DNA of 64,000 bases from Turnera subulata (lineage: Eukaryota; Streptophyta; Magnoliopsida; Malpighiales; Passifloraceae): assembly GCA_028386065.3 (NCBI GenBank), contig JAKUCV010004317.1, forward strand, positions 1-64,000, in the 5' to 3' direction. A program made the translations under genes and the position numbers. Below the pieces are notes generated by a model. It was not told the DNA's origin. It made no database searches and saw only the letters and a program-made list of their open reading frames with translations. Positions within the stretch are counted from its first letter, which is position 1, and each line of letters opens with the position of its first letter. Positions 1-10,581 of the stretch are shown piece by piece.

Positions 1-330
1 AATCCAATTTGGCCGGAAGGGATTTCGGGTGCGGCGGATGCAGTGAGGAAAGGGGAGAGAGAGGAGGTGGGGGAGGAAGAAGAGAGGCTGAGGGGGAGAC
101 AGTGAGGGAAGGAGGGAGAGGTGATGGAGGTGTGGCCGGCGAGTAGGAGGAGGAGAAGGAAAGAAAAGAAGAAGAAGGAAGAAAAGGGAAGAAGAAGAAG
201 AAGAAGAAGAAGAAGAAGAAGAAAGGAGGAAAGAGAAAAAAAAATAAACGCTGAAGAAAGAAGAAAAGAGATAAAGAAAGAAGAAAAAGAAGAAAAAAAA
301 AGAAAGTCATACGGGTGAAAAAAAAAGTGA
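1..330. repeat. Purine-rich low-complexity DNA with a GAA microsatellite
   Basis: The stretch is almost entirely A and G on the plus strand, with an uninterrupted GAA run around 187-222. The open frame through it is only Arg/Lys/Glu and shows no domain, so I do not call a gene. It may be the edge of a repeat that continues left of the window. Confidence 0.8.
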
Positions 331-1057
331 AGAAAAAAAAAATAGGAGGCATAAATCAACGGATCTTGAGCAATCTACGTGTCTACTATCTGCTGTCTCC
401 GTTAAGTCTCATGACTGAAACGGAATCGGGTCAACCACAGGGGGTAAACAGTTGAATTATAAACTTCAGAGGGTCAAATACCAATTTATTTTTGTCAGAG
501 GGTGATCCTAGTTTGACCGAAAATACAGGGTATTTTGTAATGAAGCCAAGTCCAACCACATGATAGGAATATTTCTCAGACACTAAAGAAAAACAAAAAA
601 TTAAAATAATAGTGGGTCAAGGTGACTGTAAATTTGGGCGGTCTAGGACGGCGCCAAGGTTTAGGCGTTACGCTTAGATATTTCCTTTTTTTTTTATTAT
701 TATTATTTCGTTTTGATTCTCTTATCCGCATAATGTGAGGGTGAAGGAAACTGATTCCTTCACCTACACCGTTCGCTTCGCATCGACCTGAAAAAATATG
801 GAAAGAAAAGAAAAAAAAAAAAAAACGGATTCAAAACTCAGCAGAAAAATAAACCCAATTCCTCTCGGTAGAGGAAATGTCAGTGAATTAAAATCAACAG
901 CAACAATCATTCTTTTCTTTCTCGACTCCATTCAATGAAAAATCGAATACAGAGGAAAAAAAAAAAGAAGAAGAAAACTAAACCAAAACGAATCTCGATT
1001 TGGTTCAAAAGAATTGTGTAGGCGGCTATATTCCTAATTTCTCTTCCTTGTTTTGTT
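331..1057. other. Intergenic, with a probable dispersed-repeat end
   Basis: No gene is visible. Around 360-545 the text has the style of a plant repeat terminus: short G-rich phrases about 30 bp apart, ending in a track that reads like a TIR end of Mutator-like elements in reverse. This is inference from style only, since no partner copy lies in the window. The rest is AT-rich with poly-A runs. Confidence 0.4.
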
Positions 1058-1312
1058 CTAAACAACAGAATGAAACAATAAATCTGTAGCGTCAAAACCC
1101 TTCTTGGACATCGTCATCTTGACACCACAGCTTGACATCGGCGCGTGGATCCCACTCCCACCATTCTCGGCGGCGTTGTCGTGGTGGTGGTGGAGGTGGT
1201 CTTCTTCGGCGTTGGAGGGAGGATGGTAGTACAACCGGGCAGTCTGAGGGCAGTGGGAATAAAACCTCCCGGCAATCCTCAACGCATCCAACAACTCCAC
1301 GTACTTCCCCAT
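1058..1312 (-). CDS. Small conserved plant protein (84 aa), single exon
   Basis: The reading frame is longer upstream, but that extension is a translated poly-Lys/CT tract. The start chosen is the internal Met of [17 protein letters not shown], which is followed by [14 protein letters not shown], a His-rich segment and a C-terminal [11 protein letters not shown] recognise this as the pattern of a short conserved family in angiosperms (MGKY start, [14 protein letters not shown] block, SVV end). I have a weak memory of family members being listed as a small complex I-associated subunit and do not rely on it. The sequence shows no signal peptide or membrane helix. A TATA box lies about 215 bp upstream of the start, and the 5' leader is CT-rich, as in many plant leaders. 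The family usually reads LDAGVRIAARF, so one residue is missing here. The ORF is otherwise intact. Confidence 0.7.
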   Translation of the reverse strand: MGKYVELLDALRIAGRFYSHCPQTARLYYHPPSNAEEDHLHHHHDNAAENGGSGIHAPMSSCGVKMTMSKKGFDATDLLFHSVV

Positions 1313-1525
1313 TCTCTTCCTTTCTGTTTTCTTTTCTTTTTTTTTTTTTTTTTTTGAGAATAAATCTTTGTAAAATCTATCCCTCCCTCCCTTTCTTCCT
1401 TCGAAAGAAGAGAGAAATTTGGAGAGAGAGAAAACAAAGAACAAAGAAAAAAAGAGTAATGTAATGTATAGAACAAATGAATGAGTTGAGGAGTCTTAGT
1501 GAGGAGAGAATTTTGGAGGCTAGGC

Positions 1526-1534
1526 AATTTATAA
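1526..1534 (-). promoter_or_regulatory. TATA box of the small conserved gene
   Basis: On the minus strand the sequence reads TTATAAATT, in a GC-richer surrounding. It is the only good TATA upstream of the small gene. Transcription would start near 1495-1500 and give a leader of about 185 nt containing the pyrimidine-rich tract. Confidence 0.5.
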
Positions 1535-2544
1535 GGGGGCGCTACGCTAACCCTACCCTTTCGGTTTCGCCCCTTTCCTTCTCTCTTTCCTTTTCGGTTT
1601 CTTTTCTTTTTTTCTCGTTACAAGCCCTTCTATATTGGTGATTTATATTTTCGCCACGCAATTTTCTGGTATTGTTTTTTTGTTGGCATTCTTTAGCAAA
1701 CATCAACCGCGTCGGTGCCACATGCCAGGCTCTTATTTATTTTCCTTATTTTCTCCATTTTGTTTGAAGGGAAGATTCTTCTATCATTTACAACTAATAA
1801 GTGTGTTTTATTCACGTCAGAATATATCAAAATTTAAATTTAATGTGTTAATATTTTGTAGCTCGTAATACTGAGGTTGTCTTGAGGGTCTCGAGTTTGA
1901 GTCTCAAATCAAGCCCTATAAAATAAAATAAAAAATACAAAAATGTGATGTTTTATTCCAATGTGTAAAATTAAATACATTAGGCAAAAGCTGTCGTGAA
2001 TTAGACGACAACCTACCTCTACTGAGTTGGCTAAACTAATTTGGTGACACCTAATTTCTGCTGACTAACTTGAGTATATAATTTTTTTTTTCCCAGAAAA
2101 TTTTGAAAGTTCTCTGGCCCTTCAATGCAAAAGGATATATGTGTCTTCTAAACAATGCCAAGGGATATCTGACTTTCAAGAAAAAAAAAAAAAACAGAAA
2201 TGACCAATATTGGTTTTGGTTTTTCATTTAAAGAAACAGACAGAATATGATGTGGTTTGATGTGTTATCGGGGCAGGAGGACATTTCAGAATATTTTAAA
2301 TCCAACATGTAAAGAGGGAAAATGCGGCGAATTTGTTTCAAGTTTAGTTATCTTTCCCATCTGGCATTCAATGAGCCCATATTCCGCGTTAGAAAGACAG
2401 CGTCAAGCTTTGGCATTACGCGTTGATTATTTATTCTTCACTAACTTTTGACGGTGTTGCTGGCTTGGAAGTTGAAAAAGGTTTGGTGACCTTTCTAAAG
2501 TGAAAATTGAATTTTGTGAAATTAAGATGCATGACAAAATGGGT
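1535..2544. other. Intergenic, no gene seen
   Basis: AT-rich DNA with poly-A and poly-T tracts. Around 1880-1905 there is a tRNA B-box-like phrase (TCGAGTTTGAGTCTC) followed by an A-rich tail, which could be a truncated SINE. No A box is convincing, so it is not annotated separately. Confidence 0.5.
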
Positions 2545-2735
2545 TAATTACGTTTGGACCCCCTGAATTTAGGTTTATTTTTCAATAACCACTCGAACAT
2601 TTTTTTTCATCAATTCACCACCTGAACTCCCAATTTCGTTCCAATTGGTGCTTCCGTCCATGTGCCCATGAGTGCCGTCAGTGACACAAACAGAAGCCAC
2701 AGATTTGCGCCACGTGTCTTAATCCTGGCCGCCCA
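2545..2735. repeat. Probable terminal part of a Mutator-like dispersed repeat
   Basis: The phrase around 2556-2630 (a run of C after GGA, CCTGAATTTAGG, then T-rich spacers) has the periodic style of plant MULE termini. It sits directly beside a fragment of a host gene in antisense, which is the arrangement expected of a gene-capturing Pack-MULE. No matching inverted end is visible on the other side, so this is a suggestion only. Confidence 0.3.
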
Positions 2736-2954
2736 TTTATCCACTGAATTTATTTACAAATAAAACTAAAAAATTCAAACAAAAAATAAATAAAATAAAG
2801 AAATAAAGAAATATTGTTGGAAGAAATGTTTTTTTTTCTTCTCTTCTTCTTTTCTTTTTCTTTTCTTTTTCTCCTTCCTCCTCCTCGCTGCCCATTTTTT
2901 TTTCTCTTCTTCCTTTCTTCTCTTTTCTTTTTCTTCTTCCTCCCCCATGCTCCT

Positions 2955-3487
2955 CGCTCCTCCTCCTCCTCGACGCCGGGTCCCTAAACGACGACCGCAC
3001 GGACAAGACGTGGCGGGACCCAATAGGAGAGGAAGTCGGCACCTTCAACTCCACCAGGAACTCCCTCTCTTCCTTGCCATGGAGCTCCCCGACCCTGATT
3101 GATCCCGGCCCGAACACGCCCTGCCAGCTCGAAGCAGAATAAACCGCAGATAGCTCTGCTGGAGCCGAATCGGGGACGAACCCAAGCTGTAGCGTCACGT
3201 CTTAAACCACAAGGTTCAGGACTCCGCCCAGGTACTTGGCAAACATATCTTCGGCCTGCGCGTGGTTGTACGCGCTCAATTCTCCAAACCCAACAGAATG
3301 GACCGGGGTTTCCAGGTGGGCGACGGCGATCGCTTCAGATGAACCGAATTCCAGTGGGATGAGTTATCGTGACCATCAGAGAGGATAAGGATGGTGGAGA
3401 TTGGGTTCTTCTCACGGCGATCCTCGATGACTTTGGCCGCCTTCTTGAGCGCGTCGTTGACACTCATCGCCCCTTGGCCACTCCCGA
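2955..3487 (-). pseudogene. vWA/RING E3 ligase (WAV3-like) gene fragment
   Basis: Reading on the minus strand, the first part encodes [19 protein letters not shown] followed by [12 protein letters not shown]. This is the vWA core of plant C3HC4 RING proteins of the WAVY GROWTH 3 type. A second part carries AQAEDMFAKYLGGVLNLVV, a stop, then DVTLQLGFVPDSAPAELSAVY and a conserved EREFLVELKVP block. Between the parts a long piece of the vWA domain is missing, and the frame is broken near 3280-3320. An in-frame TAG stands at about 3207 where the family has Gln. The C-terminal side runs into low-complexity purine tracts, and the N-terminal side is cut by the LTR that begins at 3490. The RING domain is absent. 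It cannot make a working ubiquitin ligase. Confidence 0.75.
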
Positions 3488-3489
3488 TT

Positions 3490-5558
3490 TGTAACAGCCC
3501 AGGTAAAAATTTCATTTTTACCGGGACTGTTTAAGTTAATGTACAGTAATTTACCATTGATTTTTAATCTTGGGTAATTAAATTATGGTAAATTGAGTGT
3601 TGGATTCCGAAATCGAGCATGGCCCCACGTTCGGGATTTTTCTGTGGATTTTACGGACCAAGTTGGGATTTTTCCGGGTCCGGGAATCNCGCCACGCCGC
3701 CACCTCTGCAAAGCAAGGTGAGCCCGACCCATTTGGGAGAGGTTCGACCCGGATGCATTGTATGGGTCGCGGGTCAACCCGTTAGGAGAATGGGCTGAGG
3801 TTGTTTGGGCTCGTGGTCTGGGCTGACGTCTGGGCCTATGCGCGGGCCTGGCCTGGGGCTGATGGGCTCTAGCTGGCCTGGGCTTGGGCCTTGAGCCTGG
3901 GGCTTGGGTTCTGGGGCCCAGCCCGATTTAGTAAAAAAAAGAGAAGAAGAAAATGAAATCTGGGAAGAAAAATAAAATGGAAGAAAATAAAAATGAGATG
4001 GGAAAAAATATATATTGGTATGGAAAATAAATATTTCGAGGAAATAATTTTAGATAATATTATATGGTATATGGAAAGAAAATAATAATTTGTAGAAATA
4101 ATATTTCGGAAAGTACATACCTAGGGAATAATTTTGGAAAGGGTATTATCAAGGTAGTAAAATACCGGAATAGTAACCGGGTATGGGAATAAGTACAGTA
4201 TGGTATTTTGGCACTTGAAATAAATGGTGAATGATGATAATAATGGAGAATTAATCCGGGAGAGTAGTCGAGCCGAGTTTATATTTAGTTTCCGGTATAC
4301 AGTATTAGCATGGCATTTGCATACCATTTTATGTTGTGCATGTTATTTGATTGATATAGGAGTTGATAACGAACAATTTGCTGAGGAACCGGACTTGGAA
4401 CTTGCTGGACAATTCCATAATTGATTATCGGCTAAGGTGAGGATGGATAACCCTTGTCATGTTGCCTGTAATACTTTGTGTGCTTTGTTGTTCGACTAAA
4501 CCGCTGAATTGTTGATTGTTGGTTGAGTATCTGCTGTGGATATTATTGTTGCTTTTGTACTGTGATATCGATTCTGTGGATAATATGCTGAGATTGATGT
4601 TGAACTATTGACTGTGGCAATTGAGAAAAAGAGATTGGAATATGAAATTGGATTTGAAATTGATTTGAGATGTTGTCATGTGGGAAGTAGTGGTACGACC
4701 CGATGGTTGGAAATTAATTTTGGGATGCTATGGTCGGTTACTTAGTTTGTTGGCTTGTTGCCTGTGGTTAGGGTATACCAAATACCCAGTGGCTCGGATA
4801 TGCCGAATATCCGCAGTGGCTCAGATATGCCGAATATCTGGTTGGCATTTTGCCTGAGGTTGGGGTATACCGAATACCCAGTGGTTTGGATATACCAAAT
4901 ATCCGGGGTTTTGAGATGTGGATTGGTTTTTGACCTAGCATCCGGAATTAATTGATAACCAGGTACGACCCTAGCTTGTCCAGTGACAGGGGCCCGGAAG
5001 ATAAAATTGGTAATAAAAATAAATATTCTTTAGGCCTTGGCTCAGTTGTTGAGATATGTTGTTGCTTGTCTGTGATTGCTTTTAAGTGTTACGGATGCTT
5101 GCATATCACTGTTTATCCTTCGTCGGTGAGCACTTCGGACTCACCCCTCGCCTGCGGGGTTTCATCCCGTAGGATAAGTTGTTTCCGTAGTTCAGGTACG
5201 ACGTTCGATGGCTGCTGCTCTCTTCTCCACCTGACTCCGGATCCATACCTCCGTAGCATGTGCATTAAGTCTTCCGCTGCTGTCCATTGCTTATGTTGCT
5301 GTTTTATATTCCGCTGCTGTATGATGCTGTGTTGCTGTTTTCCTATGATATGTATATTACTGATACTATCTGCTACTGCTGTTGAGCACTGTGTTTGAGT
5401 TGAATAATGGTTTCCATATATGGGAGACAGATGATGTTTATGATGTACTTGGATTTACTGTGTAGTATTTTGACTATGATGTTCTGTCTGTTCTATCTAT
5501 ATGAATAGTTTCGGCACGTGTTTACTGTGATACGGTAAATACGGGTCGGGGCGCTTCA
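3490..5558 (+). repeat. 5' LTR of the Tekay element, with an internal gap
   Basis: Starts TGTAACAGCCC and ends GCTTCA. Compared with the 3' copy it lacks about 670 bp. The single N of the window (3689) stands exactly at that junction, so the loss may be an assembly gap. Around 4770-4905 it carries imperfect palindromes (GGTATACCAAATACC type). At 5125-5180 it carries two adjacent hairpin-forming phrases that recur in the other LTR family. Confidence 0.85.
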
Positions 5559-5944
5559 ATATGATTTGACAGTAATGAGATTAGATTGATCATCTGAATT
5601 ATTTGTCAAATTGCTATACCATTACAAATGAATAGCAAATATGATTTATTTTATTAAATTTAAGCACAAGTACTTAAGAATACCCTGATGGTCATGATTA
5701 ATTGTTTAACTAATTGCTCATAAGCAATCAGCGACACACACCTTGGGTGATTAATTTAGGAAATTAGATAAATTATTGAGAAATAGAACTTGACAATGAA
5801 ATTTGGTTCGATACGTAATGAAATTAGGGGCCTACCATGTTACTTGCACATGCAAAACCCGGCCATCACGCGCGGTCCTTAAAGATTTCTCGTATCATTT
5901 TCGAAGGATTTTGGGAGGCATTAATTGGCTCTGCTCTCCTTTAG
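5559..5944 (+). repeat. Post-LTR segment shared with 13341-13677
   Basis: AT-rich DNA that follows the end of both LTRs of the Tekay element and stops at the same base in both (CTCCTTTAG). It holds no PBS. The copy here has about 50 bp more than the downstream copy. The extra piece is bounded by the direct repeat TGATTAATT, as expected for a deletion by slippage or single-strand annealing in the other copy. Its last 140 bases are open in frame with gag, giving an artificial N-terminus. Confidence 0.8.
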
Positions 5945-8642
5945 GGAATCAGCATGCTGGAGTTCACCTGGATGACGACCAGGTATCGGTGGATCAACCG
6001 CAGCAAGTTGTGGGAGGTCCGGAACACCCTGCGAATGTTCCTTTGGGAGACCCTGCGCAGATGTTGAATGTGGTAACTCAGATTCTGCAAAGGCAAGATG
6101 CCAGAGATGCCCGTATCGCAGCTTTGGAAGCTCGGGAACAGGAAAACCAGGGACCTGTTGAGGATCCAGTGTATACGAAGCTGGAAAAGCTTGGGGCTGA
6201 GGTTTTCACTGGTGTCACTACACCGCAGGATGTTGACCGATGGCTGAGACAGATGAATAGGGTTATGCTGAGGCTGACATGTAGAAATGACAGGTGGGCC
6301 AGATACGCCGCTGCCATGTTCCGAGGAGATGCTGTAGATTGGTGGGAGTCTACCACCAGGGACTTGCCGACACCTATCATTATGCCATGGAATCAGTTCA
6401 TGGAGATGTTCCGAAGGAAGTTTGTCTCTGAGGCATACCAGGATCAGCTGAGGCGAGAGTTTCTGGGATTGCAACAGGGACTATACCAGACGGTCAATGA
6501 GTATGAGATCAAGTTCAACCGCTTGTCCATCTATGCCAGTGAGTTTGTAGCTACTCCGGAGGCCCGATGTAAACGTTTCTGGGATGGTCTTCGATCTGGT
6601 ATCCAGACAGTCATGGGATGTAAGGCCTATGAGACTTACCAGGACATGCTGACGGATGCTTTGAGAGCTGAGATCATCTGGCTGAATAATGAGAAAGAGC
6701 AACAGGAGATCCGCAAGAGACAAGCTGCACAGAGTTCTGGGGGACAGAACAAGAGGTTCCAGACACCTGCTAACCGATCAGGGTATGGACAGGGTCGCTC
6801 TATGCCCATGAGTCAGGGACGTGGGTGGAACAACAACACCTACAACCGAGGCAGTTCTTGGACTCAGTCTGGAGGGACTTCATCTGGGGATACTCGCCCG
6901 AGATTTCCTATGTCTCAGGTGAGGTGCTTTGAGTGTAACGAAGTTGGCCACTACCGATATGCTTGTCCCAAGTTGGGAAGATCTGGAGGTACAGCACCTA
7001 CCCAGACAGTGCAAGCTTCAGTTGCTAGTGTTCCTAGTGGTTCTGGAGTTGGCCGAGGTCGAGGACGTGGAGCTGTTCCTGCTAGGACCCAGTCGGCCAT
7101 GAATCAGAGTGCAGCTGTGCCGAGAGCATTTGTTATCACCGCTGAGGAGGATCCGGAGAATGCTGATGTCATAGCAGGTACCTTTACAGTTTTTGGTAGT
7201 ACTGCATATACTTTGATAGACCCTGGTGCTACGCATTCATTTATTGCGCAAAGTTTTGCAATACTACATAACTGTACGGGTGAGAGTTTAGCTTGTCCAA
7301 TGAGAGTTAGGTTACCTGCGGGTATAGTAGTCAGATTAACCCACATGTGCAGAGATGTTTCGCTTTCATATGATGGCGAGATTTTTCTTGCACGGTTGAT
7401 CGTGATGAACATGGGAGGTTTTGATATCATATTGGGGATGGATTGGTTGTCCAAGTACAGTGCTATGGTGAACTGTCGAACCAAGGAAGTGTTGTTGACT
7501 TCCGAAGGTGGACATAAGATTTTGCTGACAGGTATTGGGAGAGCTGCTACCACATGTAGTATCTCTGCTAATCAGGATGTTGGGATACAGCCATTAAGTC
7601 CAGATGCTTTGTTGACCCATGCCAAGGGTGAAGAAGTTCAGACTCCGGTTTTGGGAGACATCATGGTTGTGAGGGAGTTTTCAGATGTGTTTCCGGAGGA
7701 TTTGCCAGGATTGCCACCTGACAGAGAAGTGGAGTACACCATCGATTTGATGCCAGGAGTGACACCTATCTCGATGGCACCATATCGGATGGCACCAACA
7801 GAACTTCAGGAGTTGAAGAAACAGTTGGATGAGCTGTTAGAGAAAGGTTTCATCAGACCTAGTACTTCACCTTGGGGATCACCAGTCCTCTTTGTGAAGA
7901 AGAAGGATGGCAGTTTGCGCATGTGTGTGGACTACCGACAGCTGAACAAGGTGACAGTGAAGAATAAGTATCCGCTTCCCAGAATTGATGATCTTTTTGA
8001 TCAGTTACAGGGAGCTACTGTATTTTCTAAGATTGATCTTCGATCTGGCTACCATCAGGTCAAGATTGCAGAGAAGGACATACCGAAGACAGCCTTCCGC
8101 ACTCGGTATGGTCACTTTGAGTTCACAGTGGTTCCATTTGGCTTGACCAATGCACCAGCAGTTTTCATGTGTTTGATGCAATTGGTCTTGAACGAGTTCT
8201 TGGATAAGTTTGTTGTGGTCTTCATCGATGACATTTTGATCTACTCCAAGAACCGGGAAGAACATGAAGAGCACCTAAGGGTAGTACTTCAGAGGTTGCG
8301 AGAGAAAGAGTTGTATGCTAAGTTTAGCAAATGTGAGTTCTGGCTTGAAGAAGTTGCATTCCTTGGACATGTTGTATCCGGGGATGGGATTAAGGTTGAC
8401 CCTGCCAAAGTAAAGGCTGTTTTGGAATGGGAGCCGCCCAAGACGGTACCAGAAGTCAGGAGTTTTCTTGGCCTTGCAGGATATTACCGGAGATTCATCG
8501 AGGGTTTCTCCTTGATAGCCAATCCCATGACCAAGCTATTGAGGAAAGATCAAGCCTTTATATGGAGTGATGCCTGCCAGAGGAGTTTTGATGAACTGAA
8601 GAAGAAGCTGACAACAGCGCAAGTTTTGACGGTGCTAAGCCA
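5945..8642 (+). pseudogene. Tekay gag, protease and reverse transcriptase
   Basis: The frame opens inside gag and has no native start, because the first in-frame ATG (5818) lies in the foreign flank. Gag residues include [10 protein letters not shown] and the RRKFVSEAY block typical of the retrotransposon gag domain. A CCHC zinc knuckle ([14 protein letters not shown]) sits at about 6925-6966. The protease site near 7213 reads [11 protein letters not shown], with Pro where retroviral proteases have Ser or Thr. I believe this variant occurs in this clade, so it need not be a defect. RT has the [11 protein letters not shown] motif A and [10 protein letters not shown] at 8218-8250, with both catalytic Asp present. 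The frame is lost near 8640, where one C of a CCC run is missing before the RNase H region. Confidence 0.92.
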
Positions 8643-9644
8643 GGAGTGGAGTATGTGCTGTTTTGTGATGCTTCAGGTCTTGGGTTGGGAGCTGTTCTGA
8701 TGCAAGAAGGCCGAGTGATAGCCTATGTTTCGAGACAGTTGAGGCCACACGAGAAGAACTATCCGACACATGATTTGGAGATGGCCACAGTGATCCTTGC
8801 TTTGAAGATCTGGCGACATTATCTGTTTGGAGAGAGATGTCGAATTTTCACGGATCACAAGAGTCTCAAGTACATCATGACTCAGAAGGAGCTTAACCTG
8901 CGACAGAGACGTTGGGTTGAGTTACTGAATGATTATGATTGTACTATTGAGTATCATCCTGGAAAAGCTAATGTTGTAGTAGATGCTTTGAGTCGGAGAC
9001 AGCCAGAAGATGCTTCCACGACCTACACAATGTCTTCACTCATTGAGTTAAGGAAGATGGGAGTTGATTTGTCAATCGACGAGACAGGAGCTTTGTTGAC
9101 ACATATTGAAGTCAAGTCTAACCTGAGGGGCTGGATTGTGGAGTTACAAGATGGAGATCCCAACCTGATCAAGCTGAAGGAAGCAGTCCGTAGTGGAAAG
9201 GAAGATAAGTTCCACATAGCGGAGGATAGTGCATTGATGCTGGGAAAGCGCCTGTGTGTACCCAGTGTTGGTGACCTACGCAGTCAGATTCTGGAAGAAG
9301 GACATATGACACCGTACGCTATGCACCCCGGGAGCACCAAGATGTACCAGAATTTGAGAAGTCATTTTTGGTTGCCACGCATGAAGAAGGATGTAGCCGA
9401 GTATGTGGCTAAGTGTATCACTTGCCAGCAAGTGAAAGCTGAACATCAGGCTCCAGTAGGGAAGATGAGATCTTTGTCAGTGCCAGAGTGGAAGTGGGAG
9501 ATGATTACCATGGATTTTGTGGTTGGATTACCGTTGACCCGGAGACAGCATGATGCCATCTGGGTTATCGTTGATCGACTTACAAAATCAGCCCATTTTC
9601 TTTCCATTCGACATACAGACACCTTGGATAAATTGGCGAAGTAG
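8643..9644 (+). pseudogene. Tekay RNase H and N-terminal integrase
   Basis: This part lies in a different frame from the upstream RT because of the deletion just before it. RNase H begins [17 protein letters not shown] and continues to the conserved [10 protein letters not shown] and VVDALSRR. The integrase zinc-binding region has its Cys pair in CITCQQVK near 9415-9437. The first catalytic Asp of the integrase core is in TMDFVVGLP near 9513. The frame ends at TAG (9642-9644), between the first and second integrase catalytic residues, where the clade normally continues with a hydrophobic residue. The stop is a decay event, not the end of a gene. Confidence 0.9.
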
Positions 9645-10559
9645 TACGTTGCAGAGATTGTGAGACTACATGGATTTCCTAAGTCCATAGTCTCAGACAG
9701 GGATCCAAGATTCACTTCGCGGTTCTGGAAGAGTCTACAAGCAGCTTTGGGGACGAAGCTGACTTTTAGTATTGCATTCCATCCTCAGACCGATGGACAG
9801 TCGGAGAGGACTATCCAGACACTAGAAGATATGCTAAGGGCTTGTGCTCTTAACTTCAGTGGGAGTTGGGATCAGTATCTACCTCTAGCGGAGTTTTCCT
9901 ACAACAACAGTTATCATTCCAGTATTGGCATGCCTCCGTTTGAAGCTCTTTACGGAAGGAAGTGCCGAAGTCCAGTTTGTTGGGATGAAGAAGGTCTCTG
10001 TTTGATCGTTGGTCCAGATTTGGTTCAGCAGACAGTTGACAAGATTCAGACAGTTAAGCAGAGCATGAGAGCAGCACAGGACCGACAGAAAAGCTATGCC
10101 GATAAGCATCGTCGAGAGATGGAGTACCAAGTGGGAGAACGAGTTTTCCTCCGAGTTGCACCATGGAAGGGTGTAATCAGATTCGGGAAAAGAGGGAAGC
10201 TGAGTCCCAGGTACATCGGACCGTATGAGATTGTGGAAAGGATTGGACCCCTAGCGTACAGATTATCTTTGCCAAAGGAGTTGTCACGGATTCATGATGT
10301 GTTCCATGTTTCCATGTTGAGGAGATACAGATCAGATCCGAGCCATGTGGTTACTACAGTGGATGTTGAGGTCGCAGAGAATCTTACATATACGGAAATG
10401 CCAGAGCAGATTCTTGCCCGGGAAGTCAGACAGTTGAGGAACAGAGTTATTCCAATGGTAAAGGTTAAGTGGAGCAAGCACTCTGCGAATGAGTCCACGT
10501 GGGAAGTTGAGGAGCATATGCGTTCCCAATATCCGCACTTGTTCACAGCTTCGGTGTGA
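9645..10559 (+). pseudogene. Tekay C-terminal integrase and chromodomain
   Basis: In the same frame as the previous segment, past its stop codon. It holds the second catalytic Asp (SDRDPRFTS, near 9696) and the Glu (DGQSERTIQ, near 9800), completing the DDE triad. It continues through the [16 protein letters not shown] module found in gypsy integrases. A chromodomain follows from about 10396 ([20 protein letters not shown] to the STWEVEEHM end). Such domains can steer integration to heterochromatin. The natural stop is TGA at 10557. Confidence 0.9.
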
Positions 10560-10581
10560 ATTTCGGGGACGAAATTCTTTT
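10560..10581 (+). other. Polypurine-tract region of the Tekay element
   Basis: The phrase GGGGACGAAATTCTTTTT lies directly after the pol stop. The same phrase precedes the 3' LTR start of the related element at 20931, where it is followed by the true tract AAGGTGGGTAGAC and then TGTAAC. Here the tract and the first 40 or so LTR bases are deleted. Confidence 0.65.

Noticed and set aside
121..318. 65-aa open frame of Lys/Arg/Glu
   Set aside because: It is a translated GAA/AAG microsatellite with no family or start context.
5803..5944. N-terminus of the Tekay gag
   Set aside because: These codons come from the flank that also follows the 3' LTR; the frame is open by chance and joined to gag by rearrangement.
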